Assembly: GCA_950295325.1 (NCBI GenBank)
Contig: OX485807.1
Span: 46,344,440 to 46,408,439 of the forward strand
From: Polytrichum commune
Taxonomy: Eukaryota; Streptophyta; Polytrichopsida; Polytrichales; Polytrichaceae
Reading direction: 5' to 3'
Length of the DNA: 64,000 nucleotides
Shown: positions 24,141-37,065 of the stretch, piece after piece
Numbering within the stretch: the stretch's first letter is position 1
Layout of the letters: the number at the start of each line of letters is the position of its first letter
Notes under the pieces: generated by a model
What the model was told of the DNA's origin: nothing
Database searches by the model: none
What the model saw: the letters and a program-made list of their open reading frames with translations, nothing else
Program-made: the position numbers and the translations under genes

Positions 24141-27100
24141 ACCTACATATGTCCTAGGTCTGACCTGAACGAGAGCCACTTCCCAATCCGGAAAAACTCA
24201 TATGCAAAACCATGGACTCCCACACTACTCCCTCCACTTCACACCACCAATTCCTCCACACGCTACACAAAACCCTCTCCACCCACAACCGCACACTTAA
24301 TCCCGCTTCCCCCCTCGCACCACATCGCATCCGTCTCCCCAAACCCTACCATCGCACCACCACCAGATCACACCACACCTGCAATCGCCAATTCAGCGGC
24401 AGTGACGGAATCAAGCGACAAAACTAAAACTAAAGACACCAAAAACTAAAAAAATAAAAATAACTAAGAACACACACAGTAACAGGCTTCGCGAGCTGAA
24501 CTGCGAGAAGTCGGAGCCAATTTCTCGAGTCGAAGTGATGACGGAGTGGTGATGAAGTTGAAAGGCTTGGCAAAATGGAGACTGCAAGGGGGGCCAAATT
24601 TAGGTCCAATCTGAGTTACGATAGTTTGGAGGAAATTAGGAGGCGTGATGCAAGGAACTTGAGGTAGGAGATGTAATTATGGCCATTTTGATTCCATCGA
24701 ATCATCGTGGAGGACGATTGAGAAGCTGTGACCGAAGAAGCGAGGGAACGGAGGAAGGCGAGTGGGGTGGGCTTGTTGTTGTTGTTGTTGTTGTTGTGTT
24801 GTGGTCGGAAGGGGTCTTGATTTCCGGGACTTGGAGGGAAGTCTTTAGACCAAGACTCCTCCCTCCCTCGGTCTTCCTCTTCCCCTTCCCCTCTCTCCTC
24901 TCTCTCTCTTTCTTCCTACCCTTAAGGGATGTGGGTGTTATTTGGTTCATTTGTCATGTTCTCCAACATCTACCAATTAGATTTACACAATAAAAACTCG
25001 TGTTGCATTAGCAAATTTGTGATGAAACATCTGCAAAAATCATATTGAAAATCGGACTTCCCCTTATTTAGTTATGGTTATCCGGAAATGCATATTTGTC
25101 TCGGGGAGGTGACTAACGGAATTTTAGAAAACCACGTGAGATTTTTTTTTTAAATGGTCAATTTAATTTGTTTAGGGTAAATTTTACAATCTTGTTAGAT
25201 CTATCGTAGCATTGGAAATATGTCCCCTACATGTTTATATGTAGAATAGGGTGATGGATAATTCCTCCATTTTAGTAATCAGTAGAAGAAAAAAAAATTA
25301 AGGTCATAGACATAGGACCCCCTAAAAGTGTGTAGTAGGATCTGTAGAATAGTTATGGGTTTGACTACTTGGATGAAGAAGTGTGTAGTTTTTGTTTAAT
25401 TAAGCATGTTAGTATGGAGGGAAATGTCATGGGATTTTTTGAGGGGGAAGGAATGTGTTGGCGCTCCTCAATGGCAGTTGGGGTTTTGCAACGAGGCTGA
25501 ACATGTGGGACCTCACTGGATGCTTGTTATTTCAGCTTGTATATTTTTTTATCTCCATGTTTATTGGTAACCCTTTAACTAGTCTTAAGTGGTATTGGTT
25601 ATGTTTTGAATAGTACTTTGAATGGTCTAGGATTGGTATTATTAATTAAAACCAAATGAATGACAATTTGAATGATATGGAATGTTTGTTGTTCACATGG
25701 TCGGTTTCATTATGCTATAGTATTTTGTCCACTATTTGGTACTTGTACGATTTATTAAAATGAAAATGAAACTAACAATCATGCCAAAAAAAAATAGCCT
25801 CTCTAAACAATTACAAATAAATATAGGGTGCTAGGAAATACATCAAAGTAGTTTTTTATCTACAAATAGGGAGGGAGAAAATATTGAGAGGTGCATAAAT
25901 AACCCCCCGTTAAATAACCCATTATCGCACGTGATTACAAAACGTAAGGGGGTGTGATTGCCCAGAGATATTTGTTGATTTCTTCATTAGATACATAAGA
26001 CCTCCCGATTTTGTTCACTATCGAGTGTAGAGTAGGTAATAATATTTGAAGACATAGTCCAATCTCTTTTCAACAGGTGTCTTTATGATGTTTGTTCTTT
26101 GATCCTCACTAAACCACAAACCATAGTACCTTTACCACTTCAGCACTAATTATGTTATTTTATTAAAATTAAAAAATAAAATTAAAAAATAAATTAACAT
26201 GAGAAATTCCATTTTTCCTTTAAATCGGGGTTTTTGAGTCTACAAATAGATATTATAATATTTTATGTGCCTACAAATAGCCTAAGTGGTAAAGGTACTA
26301 TGGTACCAATCAAATATAAGGGTCTTAAGAAGACGAGCCACTTAAGACCTATCTACCTTGTGCCTTCTTCCATGGGTCTTCCATGGGTCTTCAAATACAA
26401 TATGTCCCATCTGTTACAAAAGAAAATGAGAAGATGAGAGAGTAGTGATGGGTAAAACTTTGTGAGCAAGAGAGCCCAAGAGATATTTCTTTATTTGCCT
26501 TCTACTCATGTATATACAGAAGGTTTGATACTTTTGAGGTAACATGCCTCGTTGGTAACAATGACTAAGCTATAGGCCCAAGATTGCAATGCATGCAATT
26601 CCAAGATAACATCCTATGACGACGAAGTTGGGTCTCATGACACCCAATCGCCGTCAACGGTGGTGTCTTAATACATTGAAGTTGGGTGAGTTCCAAGATT
26701 ACAATTATTTATATGTGCTAAGGTGGAGATGGGTCCTGAATGGTCACTTTTTTCAACTAACCCACTTCTCTTCAATATAAAACACGAGATTTAGTACAAG
26801 ATCATTAGCAAATCCACATTGAAAATATAGGCACTTTCCTCATACTTTTTGGAGCTCGTGAGACTATCTTATGCATTGTCAAAGTGACAATTCTCGTGTT
26901 CATTAGGTGGTCAAATAGGTCCTCTCGATTATGTTGACTATTGATCTCATAATGGTTATTATATTATGTGTGTGTAATTTGATCTCCTCTAAACACACGT
27001 CTCTTTGGTTTCATTTCTTGGAGCCACACCAAAACATGTACTCAAATATGTGTGTACAATTAGGATAAGTAATTGAATTAGGCACATCTACCTTAAGGAA

Positions 27101-27890
27101 AAAGTAGATGTATGCAACAAGCAACGAAATAAGCAGAGCATGGAATTGTTGATTAATACGTTGTTATAGTTATCAAGCAATGGTTGGGATGAGGTAAATT
27201 TAGGTTTTCAAAGGCTATGGGTTTTCATGATGTCTAATTGAAGCACCTAGTAGATGAACTCTCCCATCCTCGCTCGCCTCCCAAGGGCCGCTTAGTCCCT
27301 TTAATATTGAAATGTTTACAGTGTCCCTAACCCATGCCCTCAAGTGTTTATTGAAGCTCAAGTACGTTGCAAGATTGTAACTGTGTGTTATGATGAAAAA
27401 AAGTAAAAGGCATGTGAGAAGCGGAGGAAAAATCAAGGAATACATTCAACACATACAATTATTAGTTAACATAAGAAGTACTCATAAGTTGTCAAGCAAT
27501 GGACATGAGTTAAAGTAGTACATTGTTTATGGTATTCAAGTCTTGGGTGCGAGCATGGTAAAGTGGACCAACAAAGTGCTCCGGTATACTAAAATCATAA
27601 TTTTTTTGGTCAAAGGCTTAAAAGTAGTAGCAAAGTGCAATGAACAGGGAGTGTCAACTGTTAATTACAAGTTAGCTGGTTGATTTTGAGAATTTCCGAA
27701 TGAAATAGAAAGGTTTGGGAAGGGGTTCCAAAAGAAAAATCAAGGTTTTCGAAAATGAGTTGATTAGAAGAAGAAAAAAATGCCGGCATTTAGGCAAGCT
27801 GCCCTAGGAGTATCCACGGCAAATTACCGATTGAAAAGCATTTTCACGACAGGCAACCGACCATACATATATTTTTTAGGAAATCCATGT
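24141..27890. other. Intergenic DNA, no supported gene
   Basis: 24540-24900 is less AT-rich, with a (TTG)n tract at about 24773-24798 and a CT-rich tract at 24893-24913; it might carry a further 5' exon of the OBERON gene, but no splice pair could be proved. From 24990 on the DNA is AT-rich. Repeat B is present in two parts (25018-25100 and 25985-26120), separated by about 890 bp that look like a later insertion. Open frames are short and unrelated to known families. Confidence 0.4.
25018..26120. repeat. Dispersed repeat B, copy 2, split by an insertion
   Basis: The head GATGAAACATCTGCAAAAAT and TTATTTAGTTATGGTTAT with GGAAATGCATATTTGTCT ends near 25100. The tail resumes near 25985 with TAGATACATAAGACCTCCC, GTTCACTATCGAGTGTAGAG, AAGACATAGTCCAATCTC and TTCTTTGATCCTCAC. 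In copies 1 and 3 these blocks are contiguous, so 25100-25985 is probably inserted DNA. Its ends carry AACCACGTGAG and, inverted, AATCACGTGCG, which may be degenerate terminal repeats. Confidence 0.5.
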
Positions 27891-27904
27891 TTCACAGCTT
27901 TTAG

Positions 27905-28560
27905 ATGACATGGTCTAGGCTTGGCATTGACTTGGAGGAGGCATTGATGTTCCAAAAAAAAATTGCACAAGTTGTTTGTTCCGCCCTTGATGCACGCTTT
28001 AGTGACAATGACTTGATTTCTTACTTCATGGTTTTGAACCCAACTAATATGCCTTCAAGGCAAGTGGGCTTACAAAACCGGTGTATCTCTGAAGTGGATA
28101 CTTTGTTGGCCCAACATGGGGTAGACCGCTCACATGGAAGCTTCAAACTCCCTCTTTTTGTGGACCATGCAGCATGTACGCGTGAATTTCTAGCCTTTAA
28201 ATTTCAATGCACTATAGAATGGGGGGCTAAGAATTTCAAGAATTTGTGGGGCATGATAACTTGGAATCATGCTTTGCAAGCACAGTACCCCAACCTCCTC
28301 ATTCTTGCAAAGTTAGCTCATGTGCAATGTGTTTCTACAGCGACATGTGAGCGTGCTTTTAGTGTGTAGAATTTGATCAAGCCTAAAGTTCAAAATAGGT
28401 TGGGCAATAAGAGTCTCAAGGCAATGTTGTGAATTGCCTTGGAAGGGCCAGATGAGGGGGTAGATGACATCATCAATGACATTGTCCCACTTTGGAAGAA
28501 TGACATTAAATACCATTTTTTGTATGTTAATCCCTCTTCTTATTTGAATTTTTCCTAATC
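27905..28560 (+). pseudogene. hAT transposase C-terminal part (ZNF862-like), decayed
   Basis: The plus strand encodes a hAT-type transposase C-terminus with its dimerisation region: AQYPNLLILAKLAHVQCVST, then ATCERAFSV, a stop at 28367-28369, and in the same frame NLIKPKVQNRLGNKSLKAML, a second stop, then IALEGPDEGV. The ATCERAFS block and the following NRLG block are the hallmark of the hAT dimerisation motif in ZNF862-like proteins. The N-terminal catalytic and zinc-finger parts are missing upstream, and no terminal repeats or 8-bp target duplication could be found, so it is a dead fragment. Confidence 0.8.
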
Positions 28561-31138
28561 TTGTTCATTTGGGCCAGTTGATACTAACGGCAATGGTACG
28601 CATATTTCGTGACTTTCAATACTAACCAACCTCCGCAAAATACTTCGACCCTTCGTGGATCTTGTATTTTCTGAAGGCTACATCCTTGGCCCTAAGATGG
28701 TAGGGGCTTTGCCATGTTCAATTCTTGCTAAGAATATTATTTTGACTAAAAAAAATAGAGAGTGAATACCAACATATTTTAATCCTGAACACTTGAAAAA
28801 AAAATAATGAATGACAATGAAACTTAAAGAAAACAAAATGGGGAGGAATAAACATCCACCACCAAAATACAAAACCGGCCCCATTTTAGACATTTAGGAA
28901 ACTAGATGAATGAAAAAAGAAATGTCGGCTAATTGCCTAAATACATAAGGAAATGGGATACATCATCCAATAAGATTTTCACTCTCTAGGCTCACTGCTT
29001 CCGGGTAAAAGTCAAAAATCCGAGCCACCTCCTAGAAGCTAGGAAATTATCCATTTTCTCTATAGAACTCCCCGGACTTTGGCAAAGCGTTATTTAAATT
29101 GGAATTTTTTTTTTATGATGACCTTTATTGTTGTGTTAAATACTCAAATGTAGAATATCAAGTTGAGATCTTCAATACTTAGGGCCAGTCTACAATATGG
29201 ACCAAGAAGTCATCCCATGGCGTTGTAAGAGTGTTGATTGGCTATTGGAGTCATCTCAAGACCACTTCAGTTTACACCAAGGAAAAAATGGCAGAGTGAC
29301 CATGGAGGTCCATGTCCCCAAAAGACATATTTTAAGGCCCAATTAATATATTGACATGGTCCAACGGGTTTTGCGGTGAGAGAGGCAAGAGAGGTGGTTT
29401 GGTAGGAAAAGGCAAAGGCCCATGGCAAAGAAGTACCATTATAATGTTTTTTAATTTATTTTTTCGGGGGGGCTTTTTATACAACTCTTCCCACTAGGTA
29501 AGGCTCATGAGGCACACTTTTGAGCATCTATATGATGTAATCAATCTTGAGAAGCAAGTCCGCCCTCTATGTGCCTAGATCATATCATACCCCATGAGAC
29601 AACCCATTTCTTCCATGCCCTACCCCTTAAACTTGCTCTCACATGTTTCATTAAAACAATGTGGGATATCTAGAACTCAAGAATTTGAGTAAACATGGTG
29701 AAGCGGGCTGCAAATTATGCTCAATGTACAACACAAGGTACATGTCACACGAAAATTACATTGATCATGCACAAATTAAATTGCTCATCTTTTTTGTAAA
29801 AATTGTTGTGAGAAGATTTGCAAGCCACATCTTCGACACATTTAACAAGAAGTGAAGACAAGTAAAGTCCAAGAGAAGACAAGAGAATGAGCAAACTTGA
29901 ATTTATTTTTTTCCAAAATGCCCTTTTTGGGCTTATATTAAATAAAATCAGCACATTCACTTTTTGGTGCATGGTTATTCTTCTTGGTCTGCATTCAATT
30001 TACACCTAGTGAGGGGCCCAAGGCTTTCAAAAATGATGCTTTAAGAAGTGGGACCATTGAAAAAGGCCCTCTTCCATGGTCCAACCTCATGGTCTATAGT
30101 GTAAACCGGCCCTTACCATCACTTTTGATGCTCAAAAGCAAATAATTGAGTTTGGTATTGGACGTAGATTTTATGACCTTAACTATTTTGAAATTGGATT
30201 TTTTGGTATATTCCTTGAATTCATTATCTACTTGAGGGCATCATCATAAAACTTTGTAGAAAACCATCAATTTCATGTTATGCTATCATATTTTAAACAA
30301 ATTTTAGACAATCACTTATTCAATATCACCTACTTGCACACCACTTGCACCGTCTTCTAAAACATGTAGACTTTTCTTGGTTTTTTTTTTGCATTATAGC
30401 TTGCTTGGCTTTGTAGATCATTGTGTTTTTGAAATGTATATGATTTTTTTTCTTCACAAAATTCAAAGTTAGTACATAAAATCGAATCACTTTCACTTAA
30501 CACTAGGCAAGGATTAGGAGTTGTCCACTTTACCGTGCTTGCACCCTCTCACATGTGTAATAGTGTCCCTTCCCCTATTTTGAGACGTATCATGGGTTAC
30601 TCTAATGATCAACAACCGTATCATTGATGTTCTCCTATGACACTTGGCATTCCAATGGACATTGGTACATGTGCTTACTGGCATCTTGGCACGAGTATGT
30701 TCAATAATGTTATGAGGTGTATGCCTATGCTACATAACAGTGTATGAGTCTATTCAAATGACACTTGGCATTAGTATGCTCGACAATATTGTCCTCTTAC
30801 ACACTAAAATGTAAAAACATGACACCTATCATAGGTGATACTCAAAGACACTCAAAGAAATCTTCTCCTTGCATACTAAAATGCAAAACTATCATCTCAC
30901 ACTAGTTATTTGACATTGGAAAGAATGTCTTTTGAGATGGTTATAGGGATTCTAAACATGTGTTAAAAATTTGGGCATCCCCCGAGGTGGGTGTCAAAAT
31001 GGGTGTTATATATTCTAGTCATTGGAGGCCCACACTAGTCAAGGGAAGTGAAGTGCCAGAATGCCAACACTCATTAGTATTTGGGGTCTATATATATATA
31101 TATGCATGTGTTGGTGTACTTCACCCATTGGCAGTTGG
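28561..31138. other. AT-rich intergenic DNA
   Basis: No gene supported. Stretches at about 30120-30540 are similar to 39960-40440 (shared phrases TTGGACAATTACTTGTTCAA-like, TGCACACCACTTGCAC, ACATGTAGACTTTTCTTGG, AAAATTCAAAGTT), so both are copies of another dispersed repeat. Homopolymer T and A runs are frequent. Confidence 0.45.
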
Positions 31139-31165
31139 CTTATTTATGTGAGCGAGGCTTATATA

Positions 31166-31272
31166 GAGTTACTTAATCTCATAAATGTATAAACCGCGCT
31201 CACATAAATAAATCGGGATTGATGACTTATTTATGTGAGCGCGGTTTATACATTTATGAGATTAAGTAACTC
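31166..31272. repeat. Near-perfect hairpin, 46-bp arms, 15-nt loop
   Basis: 31166-31211 is an exact reverse complement of 31227-31272 (arm ends GAGTTACTTAATCTC and TTATTTATGTGAGCGCGG), separated by 15 nt. Similarity continues outside the arms after a 4-base offset (CTTATATA on the left, CTATATGTAAG on the right). A further direct copy of the inner arm, CTTATTTATGTGAGCGAGG, sits just left at about 31139. Perfect arms imply a recent origin. Confidence 0.9.
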
Positions 31273-31855
31273 ACTCTATATGTAAGTATTGACGGAGCCT
31301 CTGTACTCCATACTTGGACTGAGACTATGGTGAGTCGGGGGGGGGGGGCTCAAAACGATTACTGGTCCCTTTTTTAACTAGTACCAACAAGGAAAATGAT
31401 TTAGGATATCATTGTGGTCATGGTTGGCAGTCCAAAGACGCCACGTCCAAGAAAAATCCATATTATTCTCTAGAAGTCTTAGTCACAAGACGCAGTGTAA
31501 AGCATACTTAGACCAAAACATAGTGATTTTGGTGAAGTTTTTTTTTAAAAATAACTTTGTTACATTCATACATTTCTAATTAAATAAGTTATTAAAATCA
31601 TTTTCATTCTTATGATATGATCACCTTATTTTATGTCTAGACAACTTATTTGGGTCCTCCCTTTGTAAAATCCAGGCAACTATCAGACATTCAGGATTCC
31701 ATATCACTTCCATGTCACTTTCTCATTTGTTTTTGACATGGTTCTTTTTATGGTTGGTGACCTTGTGTAAAACAAAGTGATACCACTTGTTTCTCAACCA
31801 ATGACAATTTTTGAAAAGCGGTGATCATGGTCATTGGTTACTAGAGAAAACATGC

Positions 31856-32125
31856 ATGGTCCAAGATGACCCTAAACTACCGGGTGATAGTGGAGAGGTA
31901 CCCATTTCCAAATGAAATGGTTAGCGGTTCGATTCCCACTATAAAATCTTCTCTCTTCTTTACGGGAAATAAATAACTAGGTAGGTAGGTGGGAAGCCAA
32001 GATCCCACCCACCGCAGGGGAGAGAGTAAACCCCACCCTGCATCAAGAGGATTCTTGAACATGGTAGAATCAACATGCTCAAATTTACGTTGGATTGCCC
32101 AAAGTTGGTTATTTGTTTAGTTATT
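31856..32125 (+). mobile_element. tRNA-derived SINE, copy 1
   Basis: An internal RNA polymerase III promoter is visible: A box TAGTGGAGAGG at 31888-31898 and B box GGTTCGATTCC at 31926-31936, 27 bp apart, as in tRNA genes. The body shares most of its 270 bp with the copy at 33676-33940 (AGATGACCCTAAACTAC, CATTTCCAAATG, CCCACCC, GAGGATTC). Flanking GAAAACATGC (31846-31855) and GAAAACAAGC (32126-32135) look like a target-site duplication with one change. The 3' end is TTATTTGTTTAGTTATT rather than a poly-A tail. No coding capacity, as usual for SINEs. Confidence 0.85.
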
Positions 32126-33675
32126 GAAAACAAGCCCTAAATGCATTCAATCAAAAGGTGGAATTGCATTGGAATTAGTGTGCATTTTGAGGATACATTA
32201 CACACTTTCAATTGGTAGTATAGGACTCATGACTCTAGGTCACATATTTATCAAGGATGCAAGGAAATAGTGAGATTTTGATCATTAAGTTATACTATGA
32301 CAGTGGTGCCAAAACCCGGTCTATTTAATCAGGTATTTAGAACTCATATTTGTTATAAACTTTCAAACTAAACGAAGTTAGATCTTTAAAATTATGAAAA
32401 GGCCACAAAATTTGACTCAAACATGCTCATATGGAAATTGCAATGGATTCCAAACGTGTCATATGTGTCACACTTCTATAGGTATTCAAATTTCAGGTAT
32501 TCACAACAAAAACACACTACTTATCCAAACAAACTAGATTGACTTTAAACTTGGAAGTTTGTTTATTTTGTTTAGCCTATGTAGTATCCAATGCTAGCTT
32601 ACCATCAAAAACCTCAAATTGGTTTTAATACTAGGACCTCCATTGATACATATGTGCAATTAGGTTGCCCCACACTAATTTATCAACATCCCACTCTATT
32701 TTGATTATTTATTACCACGCTTGCAAAATGAGTCATGGATGGTCCAATGAGCTTACCATCAAGTACACACGTGTTCCTACAAAGTCAATGTATTGACAAT
32801 AACAAAAAAATCTTACAAAGTTATTCTCTAGAGAACTATAGTGTGATGTGAGGTTATTAAATTTTTTACAAGTATAAATAAGTTATATGTCATATCCAAT
32901 TATATTTAATGAAATTGTCATTTCAAGTAATGCCATGTGCCCCTTGCAAATTGGAGAATGAACTAGTTCAAATGAATATATATGATATGTGGATATCAAA
33001 ATAATAATTCTAGAGTGTTTTTTTTCTATCAATGTTTTCAAAGTGTTTATGATGTAGTCACAAAAGGAAACATCTTCAAAGAGATCATCATATTGGGGAG
33101 CTTTTTAAAGTGTGTAGGTCACAACACAAAATATCATTCACAAAACATCTTCTTCAAACCAACATGTCTTTCTACCAACCTTATTTTTGTAAGCGAAAAA
33201 AAAATATTGCAAAATCTAGAAGTAAAAATAAGATAGTTTTGCCATTTCTCATGGACTGACATCGTCATAGACATCCTCTGAAATCACAAAATGAATGTGT
33301 CCACATGTAATATCATCCACATGTGGTTTTTGTCACTCCAATGATTGTCACCATTTCAACTTTCTTGAAAAACTTGAAAAATTAAAACATGTTGGCAACC
33401 GTAGTACCATGACAATTTTCGCATTAATCAATTCGTTTTGCCCATTATAAAGTTGATGTGGCACAAAATAGATACAATTCAACATGTACGTGAATTGTGG
33501 AACTTCGCCATGGTCTATGGTAGTTGGACATCAATGTCGTCTCTTCAAAACAATGGACCGTAGCATACAATTTTAAGGTACTTAAAGTCGACTATTGTAT
33601 ACTAATACACATTATTTAAAAAGAGAACTAATCAATATTTGGAAGGAATGTGTAAAAGTGTAAAGTGCACAACGC
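32126..33675. other. AT-rich intergenic DNA between two SINE copies
   Basis: No gene or structured element identified. Open frames (for example 32982-33236) are AT-driven and have no resemblance to known proteins. Confidence 0.4.
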
Positions 33676-33940
33676 AAGGTTTGAGATGACCCTAAACTAC
33701 TGGGTGATAGTGGAGAGGTACTCATTTCCAAATGGAGTGGTTGGTGGTTCGATTCCCGCTATGAAATCTTCTCTTTACTTGACGGAGGAAAAACCAGCTA
33801 GGTAGGCAAGAAGCCAAGAGCCCACCCACTATAAAGTAGGCAGTAAACCTCACCCTGCACCCAGAGGATTCCTGAGGAGGGTAGGGCCAACGAGCTTAAA
33901 TCCACGTTGAATCGCCTGATGTTGGTTATTTATTTATTTA
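33676..33940 (+). mobile_element. tRNA-derived SINE, copy 2
   Basis: Same element and orientation as the copy at 31856-32125. A box TAGTGGAGAGG at 33708-33718 and B box GGTTCGATTCC at 33746-33756 are unchanged, although the rest of the element has diverged by many substitutions and small indels. The 3' end is a (TTTA)n-like tail. GCACAACGC on the left and GGACAACAC on the right may be a worn target duplication. Confidence 0.82.
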
Positions 33941-34173
33941 TGGACAACACGTGATATATTACAATTGACTGAAGTCAATATTGAGTTTAGATGGTCTCAA
34001 GAGTACTCATAAGATTTTCCGGCACTTGAAGGTGATAATACCGTGCCATTGAGAAATAAGAATAAATAAGTAAAATGCACTATTACTTGAAAACTTGAAT
34101 AGTTGATATGGACCTTCTTTTTCTTTCCTTTTTCCTTTTTCGTTTCTTCTTGATTTAATTCATGTCTACAAAG

Positions 34174-34857
34174 TATTGTATTTAGTGTCACTGTTTCTAT
34201 TTATCTTGCTCAATGCTAATTGCCAAACTACCCGTGTAGGGTACCATCACTAAATGTAAACCTAAAAGTTATTTGTCATTCTTTGTGAAACAATTTGAGC
34301 ATTGTTGCAATTGTTGTCACTTACTAAGCGATTTGTCATCCAAATTGCAGTCATTCATGACAATATTTCTTTAGAGAAGTGAAAGGGTGCAAAATATACT
34401 ATTAGTGGACAAACTTAAAGTAAGCTGGGACGACAATATTTACAAACTCATTCATAAGTACACTAAATGGTGCTATTAGTGTGGGTGGAAAATTAGTGTG
34501 GAAATAATAAGCGTGGGCCACACGAATTTTCTAGTAATTAAAGGTGGAATTAAAGTGGGCCCAAGACCCCGGGTCTTCCCCTAAGTCATTGTGAAGGCTT
34601 CCAACAAACACACTGAACATCACTTGTAGGACAAAAGTAGCACCCAAAAAAAAAGATCGCCCATGTTAATTTTCTAGGAAAACAGTTACTGTGGCCCACG
34701 TTATTATTCTACTATAAATTTAGTTTGGGTTGAAAATTAGTGTGGGCTCTAAAAAACTATTGTGGACCACAATAATAAGATTGTTTAGTGTAGTTTCATT
34801 AGAAAAATTACCACAGTTGCATAAAATATCATATGACACTAAATACGATATTTGGTG
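34174..34857. mobile_element. MITE-like element, family A copy 2, with nested insertion
   Basis: The left part (TGTATTTAGTGTCACTG, TCTTGCTCAATGCTAATTG, GCATTGTTGCAATTGTTGTC, ATTCATGACAATATTTC) and right part (CATATGACACTAAATACGAT then ATTTGGTG) match the 372-bp elements at 10307 and 46610. The total is about 684 bp because extra DNA lies between about 34470 and 34790. That insert has its own inverted repeat, with GCGTGGGCCACAC and AATTTTCTAG at about 34511-34533 and the complement of both at about 34668-34705. TA follows the right end. Confidence 0.6.
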
Positions 34858-37065
34858 TAGTCACTGGCCCAACCCTCTTTGACCATGGCTCCTTTTGAGG
34901 TTTTGGTGTCTTGGTTGTGTATTTTGTATTCTCTTGCAATAATAACCATATATATATATATATGATTTTATTCCAAAATGAACTCCAATTGGCATAGAAG
35001 TTGGACACACTTTGTTTATCATTACCACAAGTAAATATGTGAGCATTTTTCGAGCGTATCTGGTGTGAAGTATGTGGGCCCAAGCATTTTTCAAGGTTTA
35101 ATGTCAGAATGTTCCAAAGGTCTTCTACATAGAGGAACTTATATTTAAGCTACTATGTAGGTCTAAGTTATTAACTTAGTAATTACAAGGGGCTTTGTGA
35201 CTTTGCAACTGGCATGGCCCCAAGTATTGGCAAGAGAATTCAACCCTCGGGCTAAACAATGTTATTATGGTCATGTCAAGGTTTAGTACTAAAAGTGCTA
35301 CCAAAAAGTGACATTGATTTGAAGATGTGTCATGAACTTTCAAAGAAGCTATAAGTTAGCTATTTTAGAACCACAAATAAAATCAGTCAAACTTGAAGTC
35401 CACTAGATAGACGTACTAGGTAGAAGGTGGGAGAAGAACTTAATGAGAGTTTGCTCGATTTGATACTAAGCTTTGACTTCGTGATGTGCGTTTTCAACCG
35501 GGGGAGACTTGAAATAGCCACCCGCCTAATTAACTTCCCATGCTTTTTATTACAGAACCATCATGCATGTGTTTGATTACTAACTTCGGAAGTGTAATTT
35601 TCATATGGGATTCGAGTGGGCCCAACAAGTGTTCCTAATTTTGGGCTCCGTGAGACCAAACTACATCAAAAATATTTTTTATTTGGTTTATTTTATAAAT
35701 GTCCTTTCAAAGTAAACTTTAAAAAAAAAAGGTAAAAGAATCCAACAAGGCAACGAGGTTTGGCGGGTCATTGCCAACTCTGCATCAAGTATGCTCCCCC
35801 CCCCCCCCTTCCCTCCTTATGACCTACTTCCAATTCAAAAGGAAAAAGTTACATTTCATCCTCATTTTTACATTTGGATAAAAATAAACAATAAATCAAA
35901 TGGCATTCTTCATGATGCATTGTGCATTTAACATGCAATCACTCGCGAGTTTACTTATTAGGAAAGAAAAGAAATATCAGACCTGACTCCCAAACAATGA
36001 AAGAAATGCCACGTGGTAAAGGAAAACATGTCATGATAAGTCAAGCATCATCTCCTAGGTAAGTACACAAAGATTACATTTGGTGAAAGAATGCTTAGGA
36101 TTGCATGTCTACACCATTAGTGGTAATTTTTGTCATTTACTATATGGAATAATGCAATGCTACTTTTTTAGCTATATTCGTCTACCAACAAAGGTGAAAT
36201 AGGTTGTTTTGACTTTGTAGAACATAAACAACCGATAAAAGCTTACATTCTAAGTGAACTTTTTTAGCATTAATCAATCAAATTGTAGTATTTCCTCCTC
36301 TCCTTTTTTGAGTTTCCGGAGTAATTGTAAAATTGCTCCTTTGGTAAGATGAATTCAAAGAATTGCAAACTCAATTTTATGATTTTACAAACCAATTTAG
36401 CTATGGCTTGTACCGATTTCATTGGAATCATGAACCAAGTTCACTATATAGACAACCATTTTAATTTGAACTTTCAAACACTTTCACTACATGTTATGAA
36501 CTATTTCATGATTTGGCACCCCATATTCACAACTGCACAAAATCAATATCATGAACCGTATGATATTATTTCACAAAGTACGGTACACCATGTATAAGAT
36601 TCTCCTAATTGTTCCCCACGACTACCTCTACCAAAATTTTGATTGACCTCTCTTATCCAACCTTGGACCATGTCTGTAGTGATTGCTCATAGACCAACAT
36701 AAATGTGACCTACTAATGTTCAATAGTGTTGGAGATCATTCCATCATACCTAGCTTTCAATGTGTCCAAATACTCATTTTGCAACATAGAGAAATGGACT
36801 ATATGATTGCAACGAGAAGGCAAAGAATGCGAAACAAAGAGGTTGAGAAGTCGAGAGTACGAGAACCACAAAGTGCGAAAAGATTTATGAAATTGGTTTG
36901 GAAGATTCATGAAATTGCTGAAGGTAAAGGTCCATTATCATGAGACTGAGGCGTGCCACATGTCAAGTTGGCTTAGAAGATTCATGAACTAATTTAGTAG
37001 GTGTATGAAATTGGTAGAACACTATGGTAACATTGGTTGGAAAGGATCATGGACTGCATTGTTTC
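34858..37065. other. AT-rich intergenic DNA
   Basis: No gene supported. Contains a (TA)n tract near 34950 and a C run near 35797-35808. Open frames such as 36349-36597 and 36683-36943 are isolated, have no splice context and resemble no family. Confidence 0.4.

Noticed and set aside
24108-24449. Open frames upstream of the OBERON gene (also 23438-24024)
   Set aside because: They arise from the pyrimidine-rich, duplicated leader region and are Pro/Ser/Thr/His-rich by composition.
31880-31945. Functional tRNA gene at the SINE A/B boxes
   Set aside because: The boxes are perfect, but the surrounding sequence does not form acceptor or anticodon stems, and the element is repeated with a shared non-tRNA body.
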